A stretch of 50,223 nucleotides of DNA from Treponema sp. (GTDB lineage Bacteria > Spirochaetota > Spirochaetia > Treponematales > Treponemataceae). The DNA lies in contig JAKSTJ010000016.1 of assembly GCA_024402635.1 (NCBI GenBank), positions 1 through 50,223 on the forward strand, written 5' to 3'. The notes under the pieces were generated by a model, which saw only the letters and a list, made by a program, of their open reading frames with translations, was not told the origin of the DNA and made no database searches. The position numbers and the translations under genes were made by a program. Shown piece by piece: positions 32,433 to 44,200 of the stretch; the stretch's first letter is position 1, and every line of letters begins with the position of its first letter.

Positions 32433-32493
32433 CAAGTCTTGTTTTTTACAACAAAATTACTTATTTGTTATACAAATCAAAAAAATCATTATT

Positions 32494-32499
32494 TATAAT
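32494..32499 (+). promoter_or_regulatory. Candidate -10 box for the GH9 gene
   Basis: TATAAT lies seven bases before the ATG at 32507, with no ribosome-binding site. This suggests a leaderless transcript and supports the 32507 start over upstream in-frame codons. No good -35 box was found. Confidence 0.45.
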
Positions 32500-32506
32500 C
32501 TTTATT

Positions 32507-34105
32507 ATGAATAATATTATCTACATTAACCAGATTGGATATCTTCCTTCTGAAAAAAAATTTGCTTACGTTTACGAATCTTTGCTTAATGGAGCAGATT
32601 CCTTTTCACTTGTTGATTCTAATGGAAAAACTGTTTATTCCGGTAAAATTTCTGCAGGAGTTAAAGACGAACTTATAGATCAGAGTGTTTGTTGCTGTGA
32701 TTTCTCTGATTTTTCTGATGAAGGAAATTTTACGATTTGTATTGGAAATAATAAAAACAAAAACGTAAGAATCGGAACATCAGCTTACAATGATTTATAT
32801 TATTCAGCTTTGAACTATTTTTATATGTCCCGTTGTGGTCATGAAATTGTAGATTGTGATAAATGGAGTCACCAGGCTTGTCATACTGATATTGCAGAAA
32901 TTTATGGAACAAAAGAAACTAAATTAGTTACTGGCGGATGGCACGATGCAGGTGATTATGGAAGATATGTTGTTGCAGGTACAAAAGCTGTAATGGATTT
33001 ACTGCTGGCTTACGAATCTTCTAAAGATAAATTCAATTTTTTTGATATTCTTTCGGAAGTCAGATTTGAACTTGAATGGCTTTTACAAATGCAGAGGGAA
33101 GATGGTGGAGTTTATCATAAAATTTCATGTTATCATTTCTGCGGTTTTATTCTTCCTCAGGATGAAAAAGATAAAATTGTAATTTCTCCGGTTTCAACTG
33201 CTGCTACCTGTGATTTTGCAGGTTGTCTTGCTTATGCTTCATCTTTCTATAAAAAAGAAGATCCTGCTTTTGCAGATAAACTTTTAAAAGCTGCTATAAA
33301 AGCTCAGGCATATGCAGATAAACACGAAGATGAAATATTTTCAAATCCTCCAGAAATTACAACTGGCAGTTATGGTGACTGGAATGTTTCCGACGAACGA
33401 TATTTTGCTTTGTGTTCATTATTTGCTGCAACCGGTGACAGATCATATCTTAATAAAGCTTTGGAAATTCGCAGCAATCAGAAAAATAAAACTGAAAATT
33501 ATCAGGAACCATGGAAATTAAACTGGTACGAAGGTTTTAGCTGGGGTTGTGTTTCAGGTTATGGTAGTGAAATACTTCTTAAAAATCAGCAGCTTGTTGG
33601 GGACAGAGTAATTGTTGAAGATATCAGAAACGGAATTCTTGAAATTGCCGTAAAGATTCTTGAAGATTCAAAAAAATCTTCATTTGGTTTGTCATTAACA
33701 AAAATTTTCTGGGGAAGTAATGGAGCAGTTTGTGATCATGCTCATATTTTCTTACTGGCATATGATTTAACTGGAAATAAAGAATTTTATGATGCTGCAC
33801 TTAAAAATCTGAATTATGTTTTAGGCTGTAATCCAATGGATATTTGTTATGTTTCAAGCAATGGTGTAAACAGTCCTGTAAAACCTCATCACCGTCAATC
33901 TGGATTTCTTAATGATGTAATGCCTGGAATGTTAGCTGGTGGACCTTCTGCTGGACTTCAGGATGCTGTTGCAAAAGAAAAACTTCAGGGTAAATCTCCA
34001 TTAATGTGTTATATTGATGACACAGGAAGTTACAGTACAAACGAAATTGCAATTTACTGGAATTCTCCATTGGTTTATGTTATTGCAAGATTAGCCTTAT
34101 TGTAA
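32507..34105 (+). CDS. GH9 family glycoside hydrolase (cellulase/cellodextrinase type), apparently cytoplasmic
   Basis: This 532-residue inverting enzyme acts on beta-1,4-glucans or their oligomers. An N-terminal Ig-like domain of the CelD type (about residues 1-90, beginning INQIGYLPSEKKFAYV) precedes an (alpha/alpha)6 barrel. Seen: the catalytic aspartate pair in GGWHDAGDYGRY (about 143-154), HHRQSGF (about 464), and the catalytic glutamate in YSTNEIAIYWNSP (about 512). Starting at 32507 no signal peptide exists, so it probably hydrolyses imported cellodextrins. An in-frame TTG at 32465 would add 14 residues but overlaps the promoter and gives no proper signal peptide. A core repeat word (33599-33606) encodes Gly-Asp-Arg. 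Confidence 0.93.
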   Translation: MNNIIYINQIGYLPSEKKFAYVYESLLNGADSFSLVDSNGKTVYSGKISAGVKDELIDQSVCCCDFSDFSDEGNFTICIGNNKNKNVRIGTSAYNDLYYSALNYFYMSRCGHEIVDCDKWSHQACHTDIAEIYGTKETKLVTGGWHDAGDYGRYVVAGTKAVMDLLLAYESSKDKFNFFDILSEVRFELEWLLQMQREDGGVYHKISCYHFCGFILPQDEKDKIVISPVSTAATCDFAGCLAYASSFYKKEDPAFADKLLKAAIKAQAYADKHEDEIFSNPPEITTGSYGDWNVSDERYFALCSLFAATGDRSYLNKALEIRSNQKNKTENYQEPWKLNWYEGFSWGCVSGYGSEILLKNQQLVGDRVIVEDIRNGILEIAVKILEDSKKSSFGLSLTKIFWGSNGAVCDHAHIFLLAYDLTGNKEFYDAALKNLNYVLGCNPMDICYVSSNGVNSPVKPHHRQSGFLNDVMPGMLAGGPSAGLQDAVAKEKLQGKSPLMCYIDDTGSYSTNEIAIYWNSPLVYVIARLALL

Positions 34106-34128
34106 TGCTTTTGTAAATGTTCTATAGT
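34100..34128 (+). promoter_or_regulatory. Probable promoter of the slyX-like gene
   Basis: TTGTAA (34100-34105), 17 bp, TATAGT (34123-34128); the ATG at 34139 is only ten bases after the -10 box, so the leader would be about four bases or absent. Confidence 0.45.
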
Positions 34129-34138
34129 TTTTATAACT

Positions 34139-34339
34139 ATGGAAGAACGCATTACAGAATTAGAAATCAAAGTTTCATATTTAGAAGATTTTCTCAATCA
34201 AATTCAAGAAGTTGCCGTTGGTCAGGCGAGAGAGATTGAACATTTGAAAGCAGAAAATCGTCTGATGATAGAAAAAATCAAGGAACTGGCTGATTTAACT
34301 GAAGGCGAAATTCCTAATAGAAAACCTCCTCATTACTAA
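34139..34339 (+). CDS. slyX: SlyX-like coiled-coil protein
   Basis: This 66-residue protein is a short coiled coil with a heptad pattern from about residue 3 to 52 (ITELEIKVSYLEDFLNQ, EIEHLKAENRLMIEKIKEL) and the family's characteristic C-terminal PPHY. SlyX proteins are of unknown biochemical function. Length matches the family. No ribosome-binding site is visible and the promoter suggests a near-leaderless mRNA. The next gene begins 30 bp downstream with its own GGAG, so they may share a transcript. Confidence 0.85.
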   Translation: MEERITELEIKVSYLEDFLNQIQEVAVGQAREIEHLKAENRLMIEKIKELADLTEGEIPNRKPPHY

Positions 34340-34368
34340 TCTTTGTTTTAACATAATGGAGTTCTAAA

Positions 34369-37359
34369 ATGAAACGATTTTTGTCTATTTTTATTGGTTT
34401 AATTTTATCCTTTCAGCTTTTTGCTTATAACGGAATTATTTCTGGCGAAGGAAAATTAAAGGTGGCTTCAACCAAATGGTTTGATATTATTTATCCAGAA
34501 GCAAGTAAAGAAGCTGCATCAATTCTTTTTGAAAGGGCAGATGGGTTAATGGAAGAAATCACTTCTTCTTTAGGAATTGAACCTGATTTTAGAATGCCAG
34601 TTGTAATTACACCGGGGACAGAGCAATTCAACGCATATTTTACAACTTATCCATATAATCACATTGTTTTGTATGATACAGGCCTTGTTCCTCAACTGGA
34701 AGTTTTTTCTGAAACTGTATGTTCAACTTTTAAGCACGAATTAACTCATGCTGTAACCTTTAATATGAAAAGTCCTGCATTTAAGGCAGTTTCCAAAGTT
34801 TTTGGAGACAGTTTTTCTGCAGCTAATTTTATAGTTTCTTCTGGAATGGCAGAAGGTGCAACTTTGTGTTCAGAAGCAGCAACCGGAGAAGGTCGTCTTA
34901 ATAATACAATTTCCATGCTTCCTGTAATTCAGGCAAAACTTGAAAATGATTTACCAGGTTATTTTGATGTTACAGGGGCATCGACTATTTATCCAACAGG
35001 AAGTTTTTATCAGTTTAATGGAGCTTTTCACAACTGGCTTCAGAAAAAATATGGCATGGAAAAATATGCTGATTTCTGGTATTCCGCAGTTAATTTAGGC
35101 GGTGATTCTACTAAACTTACAATTGGACAGGTGTTTAAAAAAGTTTATGGTCTTTCATTAAATTCTGCCTGGGAAATTTGTTTTAGTGAATATCCGGTTC
35201 CTGAAATTCCTGGAAATCCTGTAGAAGCGGGAATAGCAAAAGATTTTTTCAAACCTGCTGAAAACAATTATTCTATTAATAATAAAAATGGAGCTCTTTA
35301 TTCATCACTTTGTAAAACAGAAAAAGGTTTGTTTTATTTTGATAAAGACTCTTTCAATGTTTATTTTATCTCGGATTCTGAAAAGGTTTCTCCAAAGTCA
35401 ATTCTCAATTTTGATTATTTACAGACAATTTCTGCTTCGGAAGACGGAAGATTTATAGTTTTGAATTATTACACTTTGGAAGGTGCAAATTATAAAAAAC
35501 GTATTGCGGTTTATGATTTTGAAAAAAAACAGCTGGTTTACGTAAATGAAAATGGATATCAGAACGGAACAATCATAAAAAATCAGGATGAATATTATCT
35601 TGTATCGCAAAAGTTCAAATCTCAGAATTACGAATTGAATACAAAAAAACTGATTTTGAAAAAAAATAAACTGATTGATTTTGAAGATGTTTCATCACTG
35701 CCATTTTCTTTTGAAGAAGCGCCGGTTGCAATTACTCAAAATGGAAAAAATGATGGAACTTTTGCTTTTTTAAAAAAGAAGGGGCTTAATTATTCAATTT
35801 GTACTGGTTCAATAAATGATGGAAACTCTTTTACTCAGTATGATTTTCCAAAAGGTTATATTGTTCAGAATTTATGTTACGACGGGGACAGGCTTCTTTT
35901 TACTTATGCCAATTCTTCTTCAATGGCCCGTTTAGGATTCCTTGATACTCAAAAAAATGAATTTGAATTTGATAAAAGAGATTTATCAGGAGGAATCTTC
36001 TTTCCAGTCAGACTTAATGAAAAAGAAATCGGTTATATCGGGCAATTTTATAGATGCAACCGACTTTTGAAGATTGATTGTGACAAAGGGGACAGGCTAA
36101 CTTGTAACAAAAAAACAATTTCTCTTTCATCAGAAAATCCTGCTCCAGAATCTTCAGTTCTTGCTGAAAATCTTGAAAAATTGAACGAAGCTTCTAAAAA
36201 TTACAATCAGTTTTCGAATTACTTAAAAGGTGTTTTATTGCCAACATGTAATATTCAGTCCCTTTCTTTTGATCCTGCCCATTTTGGTGGTAATTACGCA
36301 AATTCTCTTGGACTTACTTATATTACATCAAATCCTTGGGATGGAAACCTTATTCAATTATCTGCAGGCTATGGTTTAGAAACTAATTCCGGGGCATTTT
36401 CTTTAGCACTTTCCAGCGAATCCTGGGTTAGTGCAGTTACTGAATTAGAAGTTGAATTTGATAAAGATGGATTTAAACAGACAAATGACACTCTTATTCT
36501 TACAAAACCAATTCTGGCTGGTAATCATTCTTTAGTTCAGCTTCAGTCTCAATCTATGATTCATTTTGGTCGTTCAAATTTAAATAATTTTGATTATTTT
36601 GAAAATATTATAGACCATGGATATAAACCAGGTTGTGCCGCTTCTTCTGATAAAACCAATTATTTATATGGTCAGCAGGTTTTAAGTTTAGGATTCCAGA
36701 ATATTATTTACACTCAGCCTGGATTGTATAATCGTTTTGGTTATAGTGCAGTTGCTTATGGACTTTACAGATTTAATTCCAAAGCGGATTTTTCTACAAT
36801 TTACCAGAATGGATTTGACGGCGCTTTTAGTCTTGACTTCTATATTCCACAACTTTTACCTTGGGAAAATGTTCAGGGATTTACATACAATCTTCCAGTG
36901 GTGATTGGTGTAAATACTTTAGGTATTAAAAATGATTCTTCGGAACTTCCTTTTGTAACTTATGATGAATTATTAACAACCAGTGATTTTGATGGATTTA
37001 ATTTTGGAATTTCTTCAGTTTTATTTGCATCTGAAATTCAAAAATCTTTGTTTAATGCCACCGGTTTGTTTATCAGAGATTTGAATATTTCTTTAAATTA
37101 CAAAGCAGGTTTTGATATTAATGCTATTATTGACGGTCCTGCCATTTTGTATGTTGGTGAATATCTTAAGAAAATCATTAATAATGAAGAAACTTTTGGA
37201 AACAAACTTTATGTAAGAGCAAAACTTAATATGGCTCCAAATATTGGAAGTCTTGGTTCTGCAATTGGAATCAGTTTGTTTGGTGATGCAGGAATTTATT
37301 TTGAAAATGATTCCGCTGTATCACCAATGGCCGATTTTGGACTTACAATCACATATTAA
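34369..37359 (+). CDS. Envelope protein with HExxH zinc-peptidase-like domain and C-terminal beta-barrel-like region
   Basis: This 996-residue exported protein begins with a signal peptide ending LSFQLFA (about residue 19). Residues 20-270 form a peptidase-MA-like domain with FKHELTHAVTF: HELTH at 123-127 is a zincin HExxH motif, and a later Glu (GMAEGATL, about 160) is a candidate third ligand. The middle (about 290-620) has short beta repeats typical of TolB-like propellers. The last 370 residues have alternating beta strands with aromatic ends (for example FGYSAVAYGLYRF) and finish MADFGLTITY, like an outer-membrane barrel. A surface or periplasmic protease or a barrel-assembly factor are both possible. 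Two repeat words lie inside (35884 and a full copy at 36079-36099). It converges with and overlaps the Sir2 gene by 4 bp. Confidence 0.82.
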   Translation: MKRFLSIFIGLILSFQLFAYNGIISGEGKLKVASTKWFDIIYPEASKEAASILFERADGLMEEITSSLGIEPDFRMPVVITPGTEQFNAYFTTYPYNHIVLYDTGLVPQLEVFSETVCSTFKHELTHAVTFNMKSPAFKAVSKVFGDSFSAANFIVSSGMAEGATLCSEAATGEGRLNNTISMLPVIQAKLENDLPGYFDVTGASTIYPTGSFYQFNGAFHNWLQKKYGMEKYADFWYSAVNLGGDSTKLTIGQVFKKVYGLSLNSAWEICFSEYPVPEIPGNPVEAGIAKDFFKPAENNYSINNKNGALYSSLCKTEKGLFYFDKDSFNVYFISDSEKVSPKSILNFDYLQTISASEDGRFIVLNYYTLEGANYKKRIAVYDFEKKQLVYVNENGYQNGTIIKNQDEYYLVSQKFKSQNYELNTKKLILKKNKLIDFEDVSSLPFSFEEAPVAITQNGKNDGTFAFLKKKGLNYSICTGSINDGNSFTQYDFPKGYIVQNLCYDGDRLLFTYANSSSMARLGFLDTQKNEFEFDKRDLSGGIFFPVRLNEKEIGYIGQFYRCNRLLKIDCDKGDRLTCNKKTISLSSENPAPESSVLAENLEKLNEASKNYNQFSNYLKGVLLPTCNIQSLSFDPAHFGGNYANSLGLTYITSNPWDGNLIQLSAGYGLETNSGAFSLALSSESWVSAVTELEVEFDKDGFKQTNDTLILTKPILAGNHSLVQLQSQSMIHFGRSNLNNFDYFENIIDHGYKPGCAASSDKTNYLYGQQVLSLGFQNIIYTQPGLYNRFGYSAVAYGLYRFNSKADFSTIYQNGFDGAFSLDFYIPQLLPWENVQGFTYNLPVVIGVNTLGIKNDSSELPFVTYDELLTTSDFDGFNFGISSVLFASEIQKSLFNATGLFIRDLNISLNYKAGFDINAIIDGPAILYVGEYLKKIINNEETFGNKLYVRAKLNMAPNIGSLGSAIGISLFGDAGIYFENDSAVSPMADFGLTITY
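35884..35892 (+). repeat. GGGGACAGG core in the zincin/barrel gene
   Basis: Exact core read as Gly-Asp-Arg, followed by CTT. It lacks the outer flanks of the complete element. Confidence 0.55.
36079..36099 (+). repeat. Full-length element in the zincin/barrel gene
   Basis: TGTGACAAAGGGGACAGGCT then AA is read as Cys-Asp-Lys-Gly-Asp-Arg-Leu, the same peptide and frame as in the ABC ATPase gene (9388-9408). Confidence 0.85.
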
Positions 37360-38096
37360 ACTTTAATTTGAGACAAAACTTCTCCAATTGGAGCATGAAT
37401 TACAAGATTTGCAAAACTGTCTTGTGGAGTTTCTGTTTTATTTATTAAAACAAGATTATCTCCTCTAAAATAATCAATTAACCCGGCTGCCGGATATACT
37501 GATAAACTAGTTCCACCAATTATCAGTGTATCTGCTTCCGAAATGGCTTTTATTGAATTATTTACAATTTCGTCATCAAGGCCTTCTTCATACAAAACAA
37601 CATCTGGTTTTATAAGACCTCCGCATTTTGTACAATGGGGCAGTTTATCTGGAGAATTTACACTTTCCCGAATGATTTTATCATCATAAAAGGCATTACA
37701 TTCAAGACAATAATTTCTTGCTGTACTTCCATGCAATTCATAAACAGTTTTGCTTCCTGCCATCTGATGAAGTCCATCAATATTTTGAGTAACGATTGCT
37801 TTAAGTTTTCCTGCCGCTTCCATTTCTGCCAGTTTATAATGAGCTGCATTTGGTTTTATTCCATTCAGCAAAAGTTTTTCTCTGTAAAATCTGTAAAATT
37901 CCTGAGTGTCATAATAGAAAAAACTGTGACTTATGATTGTTTCAGGTGGATATTTCCATTGAATATTATAAAGACCGTCTATGCTTCTAAAATCTGGAAT
38001 TCCCGATTCTGTTGAAATGCCAGCTCCACCAAAAAATACAATTTTTGTGTTATTTTTTACAATTTTCTGTAAGTTGAATATATAATTTTCATTCAT
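37356..38096 (-). CDS. Sir2-family NAD-dependent protein deacylase
   Basis: Sirtuins remove acyl groups from protein lysines while consuming NAD. Seen: the NAD-binding GGAGISTESGIPDFRS (about residue 19), TQNIDGLHQMAGS (about 102), the catalytic histidine in YELHGS, two zinc-binding C-x2-C pairs (CLEC and CTKC, about 132 and 155), and GGTSLSVYPAAGLI (about 194). The 246-residue length is typical of bacterial CobB. The ATG lies six bases after a TATTAT box, suggesting a leaderless mRNA. Its 3' end overlaps the convergent zincin/barrel gene by 4 bp. Confidence 0.95.
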   Translation of the reverse strand: MNENYIFNLQKIVKNNTKIVFFGGAGISTESGIPDFRSIDGLYNIQWKYPPETIISHSFFYYDTQEFYRFYREKLLLNGIKPNAAHYKLAEMEAAGKLKAIVTQNIDGLHQMAGSKTVYELHGSTARNYCLECNAFYDDKIIRESVNSPDKLPHCTKCGGLIKPDVVLYEEGLDDEIVNNSIKAISEADTLIIGGTSLSVYPAAGLIDYFRGDNLVLINKTETPQDSFANLVIHAPIGEVLSQIKV

Positions 38097-38102
38097 ACTG
38101 TT

Positions 38103-38108
38103 ATAATA
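38103..38108 (-). promoter_or_regulatory. Candidate -10 box for the Sir2 gene
   Basis: On the minus strand TATTAT is followed by AACAGT and the ATG at 38096, a six-base gap with no ribosome-binding site. The -35 region is not convincing. Confidence 0.4.
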
Positions 38109-38211
38109 TATTAATACATACGATTTATCTAATTATTTATTTAATTCCTGCCGATAATTTAATCGACTTAGTGTATTTTAAAATAATTTAACCAGTTATT
38201 GGGAGAAGAGA

Positions 38212-41200
38212 ATGAATATAAAAAAAAGTTTGTTGATCTTTATTATTTCATTTATGGTTACTGTTTCAGTGTTTGCCGGCAGACAGGAAAATGAATCTGC
38301 TGAAGTAGAAAATCTGAACAGCTGGCAGCAGGATTTTGATCTTGAAAAAAGAACAAAAAAGAATCCTGTAAAATACAATATTCGTATTACTGCGACAGAC
38401 TTAGGTGGTAATAAAACTGTTGAAGGTCCTTTTAACATTTTTATTGATCCTGAATCTGATAAACCTGTGTGTGGTATTATCAATCCATATACAAACATGC
38501 GTATTGTAGGTAACTTGAACATTGTTGGTACTTGTGTTGATGATGACGGTGTTGCTAAAGTTGAATTGATTCTTGATGAAGGAAAAGTTAATTCAAAAGG
38601 TGAATCTATTGAACACACAGAAATTGCAAAAGGTACAGATTTCTGGTCATATTATCTTGATACAACAAATCTTGAAGAAGGTCCTCATACAATTAAAGTA
38701 ATTGGTTACGATATTAATGGTCTTGCAGGTAATCCTATTTCAATTCAGTGGCAGCTCGATAGACAACAGCCTGTTACAGCAGTTGAAAATATTGGTATGG
38801 GACAGCTTGTTTCTGGAAACGTAACATTTACTGGTGTTGTTTCTGATGGTAACGGTATTAAAGAATTGTATTATTCTGTTGATAACGGAAAATTCTTTGC
38901 TCCTGTAAAAATCAAAAATGCAAAATTACCAAAAGGTTCAACAGATTTAAAGAATTCAAAATGTGATTTTTCTTTCTCTGTAGATTCCCGTAAATTTGAA
39001 GATGGTGCCGCTGTTATCTGGTTCAAAGCAATCGATGATTCTGGTTCAATCGGATATTATTCATTCCTTTACTTTATTGATAATACAAGTCCTGACGTTA
39101 AAATTGTATATCCTGCTGATAATGTTGAAGTAAACGGTAAATTCTCAATTGCAGGTTATGCTCGTGATACAAACGGTATTAAATCCCTTTCATGGACTTT
39201 TGATGATCAGAAAGGTGATTTTGAATTAATTCCAGGAAACCCATACTGGTCAATTACTCTTGATACTGGAAAAAATAACAGTAAAACAAAGAAATTTACA
39301 ATTCACGCTGTAGATAGAGCTGGTAACGTTGTTGATGTTGTAAAGAATTTTGCATTTAATGCAGAAAAAAATATGCCTGTAACAACAATTTCACAGCCAG
39401 TTTCCGGACAGGTTTTTGCAGGTGATAAAAAATCTGTTTTTGTCCGCGGTATTGCAAAAGGTGATGTTCAGATTTCAAAAGTTAAGATTTATCTTGATGG
39501 AAAAGAAGTTGCTGAACAGGAAACTCGTGGTGCATTCTACCATGAAGTTTGTAAGGCAGAAGATTTATCTGCAGGAACACACAAAATCACTGTAAAAGCA
39601 ATTAACGAAGATGGAATTACAGGCCGTTCAGAAACAGTTGAAATTCTTTCAAAAGGAATTGCTCCAAAATTTGACAGAAATGTAGTTCGTTCTTCAAAAG
39701 GTTCCGTTTCATTTGAACCTGGAGTAGAAATTAATCCAGAAAGCGGATCTTCATTTGAAGTTACTGCAGTAAGCCAGCTCGGTCTTACAAAAATCCATAA
39801 AGAAGTTTCTTGTGGAAATGAAGTTCTTACAAATGTTGATTTAGACTTAACAAATAACGAAACATCTTATTTATTCTCTGTTCCTGTAAAACCAGATAGT
39901 CTTAAAGGTGTATATTCTGTTCTCTTTACAGCAACTGATATTCTTGGAAGAACAACTGAATACAAATCATTCTTCAAAGTTCGTGATACTTCAAGAATTT
40001 ACAGTAAAGATTTAGCAGTTGTATTTGATGACAGCATCTTTACAGAAGTTGATGGAGTATTAGAAGTTGAATCAAATCCTGAATTCCCAATTTCAGGTTA
40101 TTTAATTGGTGCTGATGCAGTTTCTGTTGAACTTTCTCCTTCAACACCATTTGCAACTGCAAAACTTAACGGAAACAGAGTTATTATTACTCCAACAAAT
40201 GCAGTTGGTCGTTCTGCACCAATTACTGTAAAAGTAAGAACAAACAAAAATAATAAAGTTGTTGAATCAAAGAAAATTATTTTCAAAAATGATAATGTTC
40301 TTCCTGTATTCAAAGGCATTTCAGTTTCTGGTTCAACTTTAGCTGATCCTGAAGCAGATGCAGAATCTTATAAAGTTTCTTCAATTAATTCTGATAAACC
40401 TGTAACTATCAACGGTACTGTAACTTGTCAGACTGGTGTTGGAAGTCTCAGATATCGTGTAATTCAGGCAAAAGCAGAACTTAATGAAGTAAACAATGTT
40501 ATTACAAAACTAACAACAGAAGTTCCAAAAGATTATACTGCTGTAACGGTTAATTCAAGAATCGGTTCTTTCTCAATTACAGTTAATCCTGAAGATTTTG
40601 GTCCAGGTGAATATCTTGTAGAACTTGTTGCCGAAAGTGCCGGTGGAAATAAAGCAGCCAGAGTTGTTGGTATAAAGAATCTTCCTGAAACAGGTTTAGA
40701 CAGTAAAGGAAATCAGATTGCTCCTAAAGCTTATGTAAACTGGTTTGAAGGTGTTGATTTATATTGTTTGGCAACTTATCAGGGTGAAATGGGAGATAAT
40801 ATTACAGTATTCCCACGTTCAGCTATGAAAGAAGGTGCAAACTTTAAAGAAGTAACTCTTCCAATTGGTGGGAAACCTTATCTTTCACCAAAAGTAATTA
40901 AAGATACAAAAGTAAATGCTGTTCTTGCTATGATTGGTGAAGAAAAGTACGAAGCTGGACTTCCTCTTGTAATGGCAATGGGCACTCCTAGAGAAGCTGC
41001 TGTAAAAGCAAAGATTTATATTGATACAACAGCAACTGTAAGTTATGTAAATTATGAAGTTTCTGGAGAAAAAGTTGCAGGCGGTGAAGAAAAAATGACT
41101 GGTGCTGCAATTCTTACAAAATCTCCAGACGTTCCAAATCGCTGGATTGCAGAAATTCCTCTTTATAATTTACCAAACCGAGTTACAAATATTAAGGCAA

Positions 41201-44200
41201 CAATAAAATCTTCTTCTTTCTCTGATAAAGAAGTTAGAGGTACAATTTTTGTTGTTCGTCCTGCAACTGGAGATTCTGTAGATACAGAAGGTGTATATGT
41301 TTATCCTTCATCAGAAACAATTTACGATAAAGTTGATAACAATTACATTATCCAGAATGACTCGAAAATTTATTATTATATCAACGTAGAATCATCATTC
41401 AGAGCAGAATTAGTTTCAGCTGGAGATGGTCTTGAAATTGAAACAAAAGATAATGTTGCAATTCTTTCAGCACCAAAAGAAGGTAATTATAGAAACGTAA
41501 GAATTCGAGTAACAGATGCTACTGGCAGAGTATTTGATTCTAAACCAATCAATGTTCTTGCAGACTCAAAAGGTCCTGTTCTTGCTGCAGAATCTCAAAG
41601 TCCAAAATTACACGACTGGGTAAGAAAATCAATTACATTACAGGGTGCTGCACAGGATGAACTTGGTGTTCGTTCTGTAGAATACTCATTCAATAATGGT
41701 GAAACATGGGAAAAATTCAGCATTAGTGGTGGAAGAGGCGGTTCACAGGGTGTTACATTCTCTAAAACTGTTGATATTTCTAATTTCGAAGATGGTCTTG
41801 TAGAAGTTGATTTCCGTGCTACAGATAATGCTGGTCATGAAACTTTCTATAGAACAGCAGTTTATAAAGATACAGTTGCTCCAGATGTAAAAGTTGTTGA
41901 ACCTCTTAAAGATGATGTAATCAATGGTGAAAATCTGGTTGTATTTGAAGCAAAAGATAATGTTACTCTTGCTAAAGCTGAATATGTAAATACAGGTGTT
42001 CGTTCCGATATGGTTATGGAACCTTTAGTTACAACTCACATTGGTACAAATGACAAACCAAACAATTCAAGAATGTCTTTCGTATTCAGTGATGGTGCAG
42101 GAAATACAACTACTGTAAATTCATATGATTTCTCTATCGACAGCAAATCCGATTTACCAATTTCTCAGATTCATATTCCAGAAGAAATGCAGGTATTAAC
42201 AAGAGACTTTATTGTTTCTGGTGTTGTAATTGATGATGATGGAGATTCAACAATTTACTACAAAGTAGATAATGGTCCTTATAAACAGGTTGCAATTAAT
42301 GAAGTTTATGGAACTACAAATCCAGAAGCTCAGTATAAGATGGACTCTTGTTTTGAAATCAGAATTCCAATTTCTGAAATGACAGATAATGAACATTCAG
42401 TAACTATTTATGCAGTTGATGTTAACGGCGTAAAAGGTGAAGAAATTACAAGAAAGTTCAGAATCTCTCTTGAAGAACCAAAGGGAAGTGTTGAAAAACC
42501 AACAATTGAAAACGCAATTAAAGGTGTTGTAGAAATTTCAGGTACAGCATCGGATAAAAACGGAATTGAAAAAGTAGAAATTTCTCTTGATAACGGTAGC
42601 AGTTATAATGACGCAACTGGAACAACAAACTGGGTATACAAAGTTGATTCAAGAGCAATTCCTGGTGGAACTTCTGCAGTATTCTTAAGAATTACAGATA
42701 AATACGGAATTACAGGACTTTATTCATCATTAATCAATATTGATAACGAAGCTCCTACAATTTCTTTACAGCTTCCACTTGATGATTCTACTTCAACTGG
42801 CAAATTGTTCTTCTCTGGTTATGCAAAAGATAATGTAGAAATTTCCAAAATGTATGTAACAATCCGCAATATGGATCGTACAAGTCAGTCAATCGTAAGA
42901 AATCTTAAGGTTGATAGAGTAATTGGTGAAACTCTTGATGTTTCTGATTTACCAAATGGATTCTACAATATTGAACTTACTGGTGAAGATAGAGCCGGTA
43001 ACAGAACAAACGTAAGCCGTAACATTCATATTGATAAAACAAAAACTGTAGCTCAGGTTGATGTTCTTTATCCATTGAACGGTGAACATAAAAACGGTTA
43101 CTTCAACATTTACGGTCAGATTACAGAACCTGCAGATGATGAAAATAATCATGTAGAAAAACTTAAGCTTTATGTAGATAACAAACTTGTAAAAGAAACA
43201 GAACCTACAATTTCTGGATTCTACAAATTCGAAATCAATCCTCCATCAACAGAAAGCACAGATGAATATGATGAAACTGGAGCTGCCATTAAAGTTGAAA
43301 AAGCAGATATGACAGACGGTGTTCATACATACCGAATTGATGCTGTTCTTAATAATGGAGCACAGATTTCTTCTAGAGAACAGACAATTACTTATAGCAA
43401 AGTTGGTACATGGCTTACATTGGACAACTTTACATATGGTGATTTTGCAAAAGACAGACCTTACTTAAGAGGTAGAGCAGGATATTATCCATCTGCAGAA
43501 GAAGAAATTCGTATGCGTTCAAAAGATATTTCTAAAGAAGAAAAAACTGCATATGAAAACAAGAAAACTGTAGATAAGATTGAAATCAGTTTTGATAATG
43601 GTAAAACATTCCAGCAGATTTCTAACACAAACAAATGGATGTATCGTGTAGAAAATCAGGATTTACCAGAAGGTTATCACTTTATGCTTGTACGTGTAAC
43701 AATGAAGAGTGGTGACACTGCAATTGAAAGATCAATTATTCAGATTGATAACACAAACCCAACAGTAAAATTAATTACACCAGGAAGAGGCGGAAGCTAC
43801 AATCAGATTCTTGAAGTTTCAGGTCTTTCTAATGATGATGTAGGTTTGGACAGCGTATTAATTGATTTAAGAAAAGGTGATAAATCTGCTTACGAAGTTC
43901 CAGCATTTATTCAGGGACTTTATCTTGACTTCCACTTCTGGGGTGCTACACTATATGATATAGGTGCTGGTCTTACATTCTTTGATGATAATGTAAAACT
44001 TCAGGCACAGTGGGGTCAGTTTACTCAGGCTCAGCGTGATGCAGCAAATAAACTTCTTGGTCGTGAACCATCAGATATGCGTTACGGTGGTGACTCTGTA
44101 TTCGGATTTAAGCTTCTTGCTAACGTTGCAACTGTACCATTCAGTTATTTCTTAGGACGTGACTGGGAATGGTTATATGCTAACTTTGCATTAGGAGCTC

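Noticed and set aside
32465..32506. Upstream TTG start giving the GH9 protein 14 more residues
   Set aside because: The added segment is not a proper signal peptide and the TATAAT box lies within it.
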